Source of the DNA: Streptomyces sp. B21-083
Lineage (GTDB): Bacteria > Actinomycetota > Actinomycetes > Streptomycetales > Streptomycetaceae
Direction: 5' to 3'
DNA: 64,000 bases
Assembly (NCBI RefSeq): GCF_036898825.1
Contig: NZ_JARUND010000001.1
Span: forward strand, 3,720,001-3,784,000
Of this stretch, positions 45,039 through 52,771 are shown piece by piece. A model generated the notes under the pieces. It was not told the DNA's origin. It made no database searches and saw only the letters and a list, made by a program, of their open reading frames with translations. The translations under genes were made by a program, and so were the position numbers. Numbering within the stretch: the stretch's first letter is position 1; each line of letters starts with the position of its first letter.

Positions 45039-45125
45039 AGCCCACCATCAGACACCGTCGGCGGCGATCGGCCAAGGAAGCCGGGAGAGCAATGAGGGAC
45101 GCAACGAGGCCAGGGGGGGCTTTGC

Positions 45126-45482
45126 TCAGCCCTCCGCGATCTCCCGTACCTCGCAGGTGACCGTCCAGTGCTCCTCGTGGACCTTCAGGAAGCGCTTGGT
45201 CCACTCCAGGGCCTCGGCCATGTCCTTGCACTGCATGACCGCGTAACCGCCGATGATCTCCTTGGACTCGGTGAAGGGGCCGTCGGTGACGGAGAGCTTG
45301 CCGTCCTGCCAGTGCACGCGGGCGCCCTGCGAGGTGGGGGTGAGACCGGCGGTGTCGAGCATCACGCCGGCCTTGGTGATCTCCTCGATCAGCTCGCCCA
45401 TGCGCTGCATCAGCTCGGGGCTGGGGCCCTCGGCGGGGGCGGTGGCTTCGTCGATCTTCACGAGGGACAGGTAGCGGGGCAT
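45126..45482 (-). CDS. YciI/DGPF-domain protein, ECF42 partner
   Basis: A 118-residue protein of the YCII-related family. It shows MPRYLSLVKIDEAT, a helix with LMQRMGELIEEITKAGVML, and the signature VTDGPFTESKEIIGGYAVM, which contains DGPF. It folds as a dimeric alpha/beta barrel. Genes of this kind accompany ECF42 sigma factors, and the downstream gene is one. GGAGGAACCCG immediately before the ATG at 45482 supports that start over an open frame reaching 45560. A large hairpin lies upstream. Confidence 0.92.
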   Translation of the reverse strand: MPRYLSLVKIDEATAPAEGPSPELMQRMGELIEEITKAGVMLDTAGLTPTSQGARVHWQDGKLSVTDGPFTESKEIIGGYAVMQCKDMAEALEWTKRFLKVHEEHWTVTCEVREIAEG

Positions 45483-45561
45483 CGGGTTCCTCCTTGGGCG
45501 GGGCCCGGTTCCTTCCGGGCTCTCACCTGTGCGTCGAACGGGGAGGGCCGGGATCGACACG

Positions 45562-45609
45562 GCTGCGGAAACTTCTTCGGGAAATTTTCCCGGGAGGTGT
45601 TTCCGCAGC
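45562..45609. terminator. large double-dyad hairpin upstream of the YciI gene
   Basis: GCTGCGGAAAC (45562-45572) and GTTTCCGCAGC (45599-45609) form a perfect 11-bp outer stem, and CGGGAAA with TTTCCCG (45578-45592) forms the tip. It lies after the LCP gene, so it may terminate LCP transcription; it could equally be a regulatory site for the YciI-ECF42 pair. Confidence 0.65.
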
Positions 45610-45630
45610 TCAGAGGCTTCCTCTCAGCAT

Positions 45631-45683
45631 GATCAACGCGATCTCACGATCTACGTGATCTACGTGATCTACGTGATCAACGC
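45631..45683. repeat. 9-bp tandem repeat array
   Basis: GATCTACGT occurs three times in a row (45648-45674), flanked on both sides by GATCAACGC (45631-45639 and 45675-45683), with a GATCTCAC unit in between. It runs over and beyond the stop codon of the LCP gene (45677-45679). Confidence 0.8.
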
Positions 45684-46774
45684 AAGGTCGCCCACAACTC
45701 CGCCGCCTCCGGCTCCTGGGCGACCACCCGGTTGGCGTTGGACGCCGCTGTCACCACCGGCATCGTCACCGTCGCCAGCTCGTCCGCCGACAGGCCCTGC
45801 ATGCTCTGGCCCAGGCTCGTCAGCTCGCTGAGCGAGTTCAGGCCGGTGTCCGTGGTCAGGCCGGCCGTGGCCACGTCGGCGACCTTGTACAGCTTGGCCG
45901 GGCTGGTCAGCAGGTTCGTCGAGGAGATCTGCTGGAGGAGGGCCTTGACCAGTTTCTGCTGGAGACCTATTCGGCCCAGGTCGCTGCCGTCGCCTATGCC
46001 GTGCCGGGTGCGGGCGAGGGCGAGGGCCTGGGTGCCGTCGAGGTGGTGTTCGCCCGCCGTCAGGTCGAGGTGGCTGTCGTCGTCGTGGATGTCCTCGTCC
46101 GTCGTCACCGTGACGCCGCCGAGCGCGTCCACCAGGTCCGCGAAGCCGGCGAAGTCGACCTCCAGGTAGTGGTCCATGCGGACGTTCGTCATCGCTTCCA
46201 CGGTCTTGACCGCGCAGACCGGGCCGCCGACCGAGTACGCCGTGTTGAACATGGCGCCGTACGCCTCCGCCGTCGAACCCCCGTCCGGCAGGGGGCAGGG
46301 CGGGCGCGTGACCAGCGTGTCGCGCGGGATGCTCACGATCGTCGCCTTCGTGCGGCCCGCGTCCAGGTGGACGACCATCGCGGTGTCGGACCGCGCGCCC
46401 TCACTGCTGCCGCCGCCGAGTGCCTGGTTCCGCTTGCCGGTGCGCGAGTCCGACCCCAGGACCAGAATGTTCAGCGCCTCGCTCGGCAGCGGTGTCGCCG
46501 AGGCGGACGCGCCTGCCGAGGGCAACGACCGCGTCTTCGCCGGGCGGTTGTCGCCGAGCGCGCTGTCGATGTCGACGCTCTTGATGTTGTCGTTCAGGTG
46601 CCAGTAGGCGTAGCCCGCGCCCCCGGCGGCGAGCACCAGGGTGCCGGCCAGGGTGAAACCGACGGCCTTCATCCAGCGCGACGACCGTCGGCCCGCCTGC
46701 CCGGCCACCTGTCTTTCCGCTTGTCTTTCCGCGCCCCCGTCGTCATCCGACGTCTTTCCCTCGTCTCCCGTCAC
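45677..46774 (-). CDS. LytR-CpsA-Psr (LCP) family protein
   Basis: A 365-residue membrane-anchored enzyme. A charged cytoplasmic tail of about 35 residues is followed by one membrane span (AVGFTLAGTLVLAAGGAGYAYW) and an external LCP domain: ALNILVLGSDSRTGKRNQAL with the Asp/Arg pair, SDTAMVVHLDAGRTKATIVSIPRDTLVTRP, DHYLEVDFAGFADLVDALGG, LDGTQALALARTRHGIGDGSDLGRI. LCP enzymes transfer secondary polymers such as teichoic or teichuronic acids from lipid carriers onto peptidoglycan. A short C-terminal tail follows. It is a single gene, possibly read with the YciI-ECF42 pair. Confidence 0.93.
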   Translation of the reverse strand: MTGDEGKTSDDDGGAERQAERQVAGQAGRRSSRWMKAVGFTLAGTLVLAAGGAGYAYWHLNDNIKSVDIDSALGDNRPAKTRSLPSAGASASATPLPSEALNILVLGSDSRTGKRNQALGGGSSEGARSDTAMVVHLDAGRTKATIVSIPRDTLVTRPPCPLPDGGSTAEAYGAMFNTAYSVGGPVCAVKTVEAMTNVRMDHYLEVDFAGFADLVDALGGVTVTTDEDIHDDDSHLDLTAGEHHLDGTQALALARTRHGIGDGSDLGRIGLQQKLVKALLQQISSTNLLTSPAKLYKVADVATAGLTTDTGLNSLSELTSLGQSMQGLSADELATVTMPVVTAASNANRVVAQEPEAAELWATLR

Positions 46775-46847
46775 ACGGAAGAACGTACGTCCGAATTATT
46801 ACGAGCAGGGGCGCATGCCCGGCATTCTTCGGAAAATCTCACACTTC

Positions 46848-48206
46848 TCAGCCCAGCGTGACCGTCGGTACGGCGTTGCTCCCGCTCCATGTCCCGTTGA
46901 AGCCGAAGCTCACGGAACCGCCGCTCGGCACCGTCCCGTTGTACGAGGCGTTCGCGCAGGTCACCGCCGCCCCGGCCTGGGTGCAGGTCGCGTTCCAGGC
47001 CTGTGTGACCTGCTGACCCCCGCCGTACGTCCAGCTCACCTTCCACGACGACAGCGAGCGGCCCGCGGAACAGGCGATCGTCACCTGCCCGGTGAACCCG
47101 GTGTTCCACTGGCTCGGGACGCTGTACGTCGCCGTGCAGCCCTCCGTCGACGGGGTGCCGCCGAACGACTGGGCGATGGCGTAGTACGCCGGTTTCGGGG
47201 CGAAGCTCTCCGTGTACGGGGTCGCCGCGCCGTATCCGTCGAAGACGTCCGGGATCCACGAGTCGGCGTCGGTGAAGCCCCAGACCGTCACGCCGACGCA
47301 CCGGGTCACGGCCACGCAGGCGCCCATGACGGCCTTGTAGTCGGCCGCCTGCTGGGTCAACTTGGCGTCCGTGACGGGAAGTTGCATACGGATGTCCAGT
47401 TCCGTGATCGCCACGTCGACGCCCAGATCGGCGAACCGCTGGATGTTCTGCTGGAGGGTCGAGGGGTACTGACCGAGGATCAGGTGAGCCTGCAGGCCCA
47501 CTCCGTCGATCGGGATCCCGCGCTCCTTCAGGGACTTGACCAGGTTGTAGAGGGCCGTGCTCTTCGCGTTGACGCCCTCGACGTTGTAGTCGTTGATGTA
47601 GAGCTTCGCCGCCGGGTCGGCCGCCCGCGCCCAGGTCAGGGCCTGGGCGATGTAGTCGGTGCCGAGGTTGTTCGACCAGAGCGTCGAGCGGTAGGTGCCG
47701 TCCTCGTTGAAGGGCTCGTTCACCACGTCCCAGGCCGCCAACTTGCCCTTGTAGCGCGTGACTTCGGTGGTGATGTGGTCCTGGAGGATGGTGCTGAGCT
47801 GGGCCGGCGTCCAGGTGCCGTTCGCCAGCCAGCCGGGGTTCTGGCTGTGCCAGACCAGGGTGTGGCCGCGCACCTGCTGGTTGTGGGCCTGGGCGAAGGC
47901 GACGATCTGGTCGGCCTCGGTCCAGTTGTAGGTGCCCCGGGTGGGCTCCACGGACTCCCACTTCATGGCGTTGCCGGGGGTGAGGGAGTTGAACTGGGCG
48001 CCGGCGAGGTCGCCGTACGTGCCGGTGAGCTTGGAGCCGGTGACGGCTGTGCCTATGACTTTGCCCTTGGTGGTGGCTAGGTCGCGCAGTGGGGGGTCTG
48101 CCGCGGTTGCCGTCCCGGCGAGGCCGAGGAGCAGGGTGGCGGTGGTGGCTGCGGCCGTGAGGACGGCTAGCAGGCGGGGGTGTGGTGCTGTTCTGGAGGG
48201 GCTCAT
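46848..48206 (-). CDS. secreted GH10 endo-1,4-beta-xylanase with CBM2
   Basis: A 452-residue secreted enzyme. Residues 1-35 are a signal peptide ending TATA. The GH10 barrel (about 40-345) has VRGHTLVWHSQNPGWL, the acid/base Glu in WDVVNEPFNEDG and the nucleophile Glu in VAITELDIRM, then VTVWGFTDADSW. The last 95 residues, from CTATYSVPSQWNTGFTGQVT, form a family 2 carbohydrate-binding module with paired Cys and exposed Trp. The linker is very short. ATG 48206 has GGAGG eight bases upstream. A palindrome CCGAAAGTTTCGG overlaps that Shine-Dalgarno. It hydrolyses xylan outside the cell; products probably enter through the adjacent transporter. Confidence 0.96.
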   Translation of the reverse strand: MSPSRTAPHPRLLAVLTAAATTATLLLGLAGTATAADPPLRDLATTKGKVIGTAVTGSKLTGTYGDLAGAQFNSLTPGNAMKWESVEPTRGTYNWTEADQIVAFAQAHNQQVRGHTLVWHSQNPGWLANGTWTPAQLSTILQDHITTEVTRYKGKLAAWDVVNEPFNEDGTYRSTLWSNNLGTDYIAQALTWARAADPAAKLYINDYNVEGVNAKSTALYNLVKSLKERGIPIDGVGLQAHLILGQYPSTLQQNIQRFADLGVDVAITELDIRMQLPVTDAKLTQQAADYKAVMGACVAVTRCVGVTVWGFTDADSWIPDVFDGYGAATPYTESFAPKPAYYAIAQSFGGTPSTEGCTATYSVPSQWNTGFTGQVTIACSAGRSLSSWKVSWTYGGGQQVTQAWNATCTQAGAAVTCANASYNGTVPSGGSVSFGFNGTWSGSNAVPTVTLG

Positions 48207-48217
48207 TGCGGGGGCCT

Positions 48218-48230
48218 CCGAAAGTTTCGG
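48218..48230. promoter_or_regulatory. xylanase palindrome overlapping the Shine-Dalgarno
   Basis: CCGAAAGTTTCGG, a perfect dyad with central G, lies 12 bases from the xylanase start codon and partly covers the GGAGG. GAAA-x-TTTC-type palindromes are known near Streptomyces xylanase genes. A related CGAAAGATTCG is at 49514-49524 before the transporter operon. Confidence 0.6.
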
Positions 48231-48330
48231 TTGTTCAACCGATTGACTTCGGAGCAGTTTGGGGGGTGTTGGGGTGCTCGTCAATAGAGATGGGGTGCGG
48301 AGGTGTGTGGGTCGGCTGCGGGGGCGTCGT

Positions 48331-48365
48331 GGCTTGTCGCGCAGTTCCCCTCGCCCCTAGGGAGC
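48331..48365. repeat. dispersed repeat GCTTGTCGCGCAGTTCC, copy 2
   Basis: GGCTTGTCGCGCAGTTCCCC followed by TCGCCCCTAGGG. It lies 15 bases past the LacI gene stop and upstream of the xylanase promoter. See copy 1 at 43732-43765. Confidence 0.65.
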
Positions 48366-48380
48366 TGCCCTGAGCCCCTA

Positions 48381-49433
48381 CTACACGGTTGACGGTGGTG
48401 CTGTGCTGTTGCGTACCACCAGGCTTGTTGCCAGTTCTACCCTTGTGGCTCCTGAGGTGCCGTCCTCGCGGCCGAGGTTCAGGACCAGCTTGGCTGCCGT
48501 TTCCGCCATTTCCATGAGGGGCTGGCGGACGGTCGTCAGCGGGGGGCCGACCCAGCGGGTGACCGGCAGGTCGTCGAAGCCGACGACGCTGAGGTCCTCG
48601 GGGATACGCAGGCCCAGTTCGCGGGCGGCCTCGTACAGGCCCAGGGCCTGGAGGTCGTTGCCGGCGAAGACGGCGGTCGGGCGGTCGGGGGAGCGCAGGA
48701 GTTCGAGGCCGGCGCGGTAGCCCGTCTCGTGGTGGAAGTCGCCCACCTTGATGAGGGCGGGCTCGACCGGCAGGCCGGCCGTCTCCAGCGCCGCGCGGTA
48801 GCCGTCGACGCGGGCGCGGCTGCACATCATCCGGGAGGGGCCGCTGATCGCCGCGATGCGGGTGTGGCCCAGCTCGACGAGGTGGCGGGTGGCCGCCAGG
48901 CCGCCCTGCCAGTTGGTCGCGCCGACCGAGGGCACGTCGTCGCCCGGGTCGCCCGCCGGGTCCATCACCACGAACGGGATGGAACGGCTGGTCAGCAGCG
49001 CCCGCTGGGACTCGTCGAGGCCCGAGAGGACGAGGATCACGCCGTGCGGGCGGCGAGCCGCGACCTGGTCGGCCCAGGTGCGGCCCGGGGTGAGGCGACC
49101 CGCGCTCTCGGAGAGGACGACGCTCAGCCCCTCCTCCCGCGCCGCGTTCTCCACACCCCGGATGACCTCCATCGCCCACGCGCTCTCGAACTCGTGGAAG
49201 ACCAGGTCGATCAGCGGGGAGCGGGTCGCCTCGGCGCGGCGGCGACGGTAGCCGTAGGACCGCAGCAGGTCCTCGACGCGGGTCCGGGTCGCGGGGGCGA
49301 CATCGGCACGGCCGTTGAGCACCTTCGAAACAGTCGGAGCGGAGACGCCTGCCTCGCGGGCGATCTCGGCGAGCGTCGCGGTCTGCGTGGACTGCGGTGT
49401 CGTCTGCGTTTCAGCGGGTTTCGAGGGTCTCAT
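48381..49433 (-). CDS. bxlR: LacI-family repressor of the xylan locus
   Basis: A 350-residue LacI/GalR regulator. The N-terminal helix-turn-helix is LAEIAREAGVSAPTVSKVLN with hinge-helix region TRVEDLLRSYGYRRRR. The remaining residues form the sugar-binding periplasmic-protein fold (LIDLVFHEFESAWAMEVIRG, GVILVLSGLDESQRALL, AVFAGNDLQALGLYEAAREL, VVGFDDLPVTRWVGPPLTTV). It sits between the xylanase and the divergent transporter operon, as the BxlR-type repressor does in other Streptomyces; the symbol is assigned by context. CGAAAG-x-TTCG-type dyads near both targets are plausible operators. Confidence 0.85.
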   Translation of the reverse strand: MRPSKPAETQTTPQSTQTATLAEIAREAGVSAPTVSKVLNGRADVAPATRTRVEDLLRSYGYRRRRAEATRSPLIDLVFHEFESAWAMEVIRGVENAAREEGLSVVLSESAGRLTPGRTWADQVAARRPHGVILVLSGLDESQRALLTSRSIPFVVMDPAGDPGDDVPSVGATNWQGGLAATRHLVELGHTRIAAISGPSRMMCSRARVDGYRAALETAGLPVEPALIKVGDFHHETGYRAGLELLRSPDRPTAVFAGNDLQALGLYEAARELGLRIPEDLSVVGFDDLPVTRWVGPPLTTVRQPLMEMAETAAKLVLNLGREDGTSGATRVELATSLVVRNSTAPPSTV

Positions 49434-49513
49434 GGCGGCGATCGTATCCCTGCGCGCCCTCTTGACGAAGACCCTGTCCCACCATAAGTTCCCGGAACAT
49501 TCGAAGTACCACC

Positions 49514-49524
49514 CGAAAGATTCG
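49514..49524. promoter_or_regulatory. possible LacI operator before bxlE
   Basis: CGAAAGATTCG, an imperfect dyad related to the palindrome at the xylanase gene. It lies in the divergent region between the LacI gene and the transporter operon, about 50 bases upstream of the latter. Confidence 0.45.
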
Positions 49525-49574
49525 TACAGAGACTCGTTCAGGTTTCGTTCAGAACATTCGCGAGAGGTGCTGTC

Positions 49575-50918
49575 ATGGAGTCGAACAGAGGGCGGTCCAC
49601 CCGGCCCACCGGTACGGCGTTCAGCAGGCGCTGGGTGCTCGGCGCCGGCGCGTCCGCCCTGCTCACCACCGGCCTCAGCGCCTGCGGCTCGGGTGAGGGT
49701 TCGGGCGGTGGCGGGGACACGGTCACCGCGTTCGTGTACGGGGACGACGCCGTGAAGGTCCAGGCCGCGGCTGCCACGCGGTTCAACAAGTCGGCGGCCG
49801 CGAAGACGGCCAAGGGCAAGGTCAAACTGGAGAAGATCCCGGGGTCGGACTACTCCGCGAAGCTGCGCACGGCGATGGGCTCGCCCAGCGCCCCGGACGT
49901 CTTCTTCAACTGGGGCGGCGGCTCCATCAAGGCGTACCAGGAGGCCGGCAAGATCGTCGACCTGACCGACATCATCGAGAACGACCCGGTGCTGAAGAAC
50001 GGCTTCCTGCCGTCCGTGCTCGCCGCCGGTGATCTCAAGGGCCGTCACTACGGGATACCGATGCGCGGTATGCAGCCGGTGATCCTCTTCTACAACAAGT
50101 CCGTGTTCGCCGAGCAGAAAATCCAACCGCCCACCACCTGGGACGAGTTGCTCGCCGTCAACAGCAAGCTGAAGAAGGCGAAGATCACCCCCTTCGCCCT
50201 CGGCGGCTCCGATCTCTGGCCCGAACTGATGTGGCTGGAGTACCTGGTGGACCGTATCGGCGGCCCCGAGGTCTTCAAGCGCATCCAGGACGGTGACGCC
50301 GAAGGCTGGGGCGACCCGGCGGTCCTGAAGGCCGCCGAGATGGTGAAGGAACTCATCGACGACGGCGCCTTCGGCGACAAGTTCACCTCCGTGTCGTATG
50401 TCAACGGCGGCGCTCCGGCGGTGTTCGCCAAGGGCAAGGCGGCGATGCATCTGATGGGCTCGTGGGAGTACTCGACGCAGCTCGGCAAGTTCCCCGACTT
50501 CGCCAAGTCGAGCCTGGGCTGGGCGGCCTTCCCGAAGATCGAGGACGGCGTCGGCGACGTCCGCAACGTCGTCGGCAACCCCACCAACTACTGGTCGATC
50601 AACCCCCGTACGAAGAACAAGGACGCGGCGATCGCCTTCCTCAAGGACTGCGCGTCCGAGGCGTACGCGAAGGACCTGGTCGCCCTCGGCGACGTACCGA
50701 CCACCTCGAACGCGGCGGCGCTGCTGTCGTCCGCGCCCAACCCGGAGTACGCGAAGTTCCAGTACGAGATGGTCCAGCAGGCGCCCGCGTTCACGCTCTC
50801 CTGGGACCAGGCACTCGGCGACGAGCTGGGCACGAAGATGCACACGGAGATCGGAAAGCTCTTCACTGGCAAGTCGACGCCCAGTGAGTTCGTGTCGGCC
50901 TGCAAGGAGTTGAAGTGA
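49575..50918 (+). CDS. bxlE: ABC sugar transporter substrate-binding lipoprotein (BxlE-like)
   Basis: A 447-residue extracytoplasmic solute-binding protein. The N-terminus has a twin-arginine-like [21 protein letters not shown] with lipobox LSAC, so it is exported, possibly by Tat, and lipid-anchored. The rest is a cluster B sugar-binding protein ([76 protein letters not shown]). The gene neighbours (permeases, GH3 enzyme, LacI, xylanase) suggest xylobiose or related oligosaccharides. GAGAGG precedes the ATG. It is the first gene of the operon and overlaps the next by four bases. Confidence 0.93.
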   Translation: MESNRGRSTRPTGTAFSRRWVLGAGASALLTTGLSACGSGEGSGGGGDTVTAFVYGDDAVKVQAAAATRFNKSAAAKTAKGKVKLEKIPGSDYSAKLRTAMGSPSAPDVFFNWGGGSIKAYQEAGKIVDLTDIIENDPVLKNGFLPSVLAAGDLKGRHYGIPMRGMQPVILFYNKSVFAEQKIQPPTTWDELLAVNSKLKKAKITPFALGGSDLWPELMWLEYLVDRIGGPEVFKRIQDGDAEGWGDPAVLKAAEMVKELIDDGAFGDKFTSVSYVNGGAPAVFAKGKAAMHLMGSWEYSTQLGKFPDFAKSSLGWAAFPKIEDGVGDVRNVVGNPTNYWSINPRTKNKDAAIAFLKDCASEAYAKDLVALGDVPTTSNAAALLSSAPNPEYAKFQYEMVQQAPAFTLSWDQALGDELGTKMHTEIGKLFTGKSTPSEFVSACKELK

Positions 50919-51805
50919 GCTCCACGGTCACCTCCGGGGGCGGAAGAACGGTGAAGGCGCGGGCCGGGCGGCCGAATGCCGTCTGGGCGCTCCCCGCGGT
51001 CCTCTTCTTCACCTTCTTCGCGGTCGTCCCGATGGGCCTCGCCTTCTATCTCTCCTTCACCAAGTGGGACGGCCTCGGCGACCCGAAGCCGGTGGGTCTC
51101 GCCAACTGGCAGAAGCTGCTGGACGATCCACGGCTGACCCAGTCGCTGGGGATCACCGTCCTTCTGATGGTGACAAGTTGGGTCTTCCAGACGGTGATCT
51201 CCCTGTTGCTCGGCGTATGGGCGGCGGGCCGGCAGCGCAACCGGGCCATCCTCTCCGGGATCTTCTTCGTCCCGTTCCTGCTCTCCTCGACGGCGATCGG
51301 GCTGCTCTTCTACGCCCTGCTGGACCCGAACTTCGGCATCATCCGGGAGAACATCCTCGGCTCGTCGAGCGGCGCCTTCCTCGTGATCGTCTTCGTCGGC
51401 GCCTGGCAGTTCATCCCCTTCCACACCCTGATCTACCAGGGCGGGGCCCGCCAGATACCCGAGGTCCTCTACCAGGCGGCGGCGATCGACGGCGCCGGCC
51501 GCTACCGCCAGTTCTTCTCGATCACGCTCCCGCAGCTACGGCACACCATCACCACGTCCACCATCCTGATGGTCGTCGGCCTGCTGACGTACTTCGAGAC
51601 CGTGCTCATCCTCACCAAAGGCGGCCCAGGCACGGACACGGCGATCCTGCCGTACCTGATGTACGAAGCCGGTTTCAAGAGTTACGACTTCGGCTACGCG
51701 AGCGCCATCGCGTCCTTCCTGGTCGTGACCGCGACGGGACTGTCCGTGCTCCTTGTGCGACTGACCGGCTTCGGCGGCATGCGCAGTACGCGTGAAGGGA
51801 TGTGA
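50915..51805 (+). CDS. bxlF: ABC sugar transporter permease (BxlF-like)
   Basis: A 296-residue inner-membrane permease with about six hydrophobic segments, starting [22 protein letters not shown] and ending [16 protein letters not shown]. The cytoplasmic EAA loop for ATPase contact is [21 protein letters not shown]. The GTG at 50915 overlaps the bxlE stop (GTGA), giving translational coupling. It pairs with the next gene. No ATPase gene is in the operon; in Streptomyces such importers use the shared ATPase MsiK, encoded elsewhere. Confidence 0.93.
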   Translation: MSSTVTSGGGRTVKARAGRPNAVWALPAVLFFTFFAVVPMGLAFYLSFTKWDGLGDPKPVGLANWQKLLDDPRLTQSLGITVLLMVTSWVFQTVISLLLGVWAAGRQRNRAILSGIFFVPFLLSSTAIGLLFYALLDPNFGIIRENILGSSSGAFLVIVFVGAWQFIPFHTLIYQGGARQIPEVLYQAAAIDGAGRYRQFFSITLPQLRHTITTSTILMVVGLLTYFETVLILTKGGPGTDTAILPYLMYEAGFKSYDFGYASAIASFLVVTATGLSVLLVRLTGFGGMRSTREGM

Positions 51806-51809
51806 CGGA

Positions 51810-52715
51810 GTGTCACACGACACGCTTCCTCGTCCCACGACGACCGACAAGCGCCCGGACCGGCCGCGGACCGACGCTCACCGTCGGCGCAGGCACTGGT
51901 CGAGGCGGGCCAACCCGCTGGCGGGACTGGGCTCGATCATCTGGCTGGTGATCGTCCTCGTCCCGATCTACGCCATGCTGTCGGCCTCGCTCACCGGACC
52001 CGACAAGGCGCTCACCGGCAACCCCCTGAAGCCGCCCACCGATCCGACCCTCGACAACTACAACACCGTTCTCCACTCCGGCTTCTGGCATCTGCTGAGC
52101 AACACGGTGATCGTCGCCGTCACGGTCGTGGTCATCGTCCTCGTGCTCTGTGTCCCGCTGGCGTACGTGGCCGTGCGCACCCGCACCCGCTGGTCGGGGG
52201 CGGCCTTCCGGCTGTTCCTGCTCGGGGTGGCGATCCCGGCCCAGGCGGTGGTGGTCCCGCTCTATCTCCTGATCGCCAAACTCGACCTGTACGACAGCCT
52301 GTTGGCGGTGATCCTGCCGACGGCGGCCTTCGCGATGCCGGTCTCGGTGCTGGTCCTCACGGGCACCCTGCGGGACATCTCGGAGGACCTGTACGAGGCG
52401 ATGGCCCTCGACGGCGCCTCCCCCGTCCGCATGCTGTTCCAGCTGACCGTCCCCCTGGCCAAGGGCGGCATCAGCACCGTCGTGATCTTCTCGGCCCTGC
52501 AGGCCTGGAACGGCTTCCTCTTCCCGCTGATCTTCACCCAGTCCGACGAACCCCGCGTGCTCACCCTCGGCCTCTTCAACTTCGTGAGCCAGTTCGGCGT
52601 GAACATCCCCGCCCTGCTCGCGTCGGTCGTCCTCTCCGGCATCCCGATCTTCGCCGTCTACCTGGTGGCCCGGCGGGCGCTGATCGGCGGCCTGATGGGC
52701 GTGGGGGGCAAGTGA
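51810..52715 (+). CDS. bxlG: ABC sugar transporter permease (BxlG-like)
   Basis: A 301-residue permease of the MalG type. A basic N-terminus is followed by six membrane spans (GSIIWLVIVLVPIYAMLSASL, VIVAVTVVVIVLVLCVPLAYVAV and others). The EAA loop is EAMALDGASPVRMLFQLTVP. QAWNGFLFPLIFTQ and VYLVARRALIGGLMGVGGK finish it. The GTG at 51810 has AAGGGA nine bases upstream. Its stop lies at a GTGA overlap with an upstream start of the GH3 frame. It forms the channel with BxlF. Confidence 0.93.
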   Translation: MSHDTLPRPTTTDKRPDRPRTDAHRRRRHWSRRANPLAGLGSIIWLVIVLVPIYAMLSASLTGPDKALTGNPLKPPTDPTLDNYNTVLHSGFWHLLSNTVIVAVTVVVIVLVLCVPLAYVAVRTRTRWSGAAFRLFLLGVAIPAQAVVVPLYLLIAKLDLYDSLLAVILPTAAFAMPVSVLVLTGTLRDISEDLYEAMALDGASPVRMLFQLTVPLAKGGISTVVIFSALQAWNGFLFPLIFTQSDEPRVLTLGLFNFVSQFGVNIPALLASVVLSGIPIFAVYLVARRALIGGLMGVGGK

Positions 52716-52771
52716 CCACCGGCGACCACGCAGACACCGAACTCGCAGACTCTGACTCTGACAGGAGTTCC

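Noticed and set aside
45631..45683. Possible CRISPR-like array
   Set aside because: Units are nine bases without spacers; it is a simple tandem repeat.
49575..52715. Missing ATPase gene as evidence of a broken transporter
   Set aside because: Streptomyces sugar importers commonly rely on the shared ATPase MsiK, so absence is expected.
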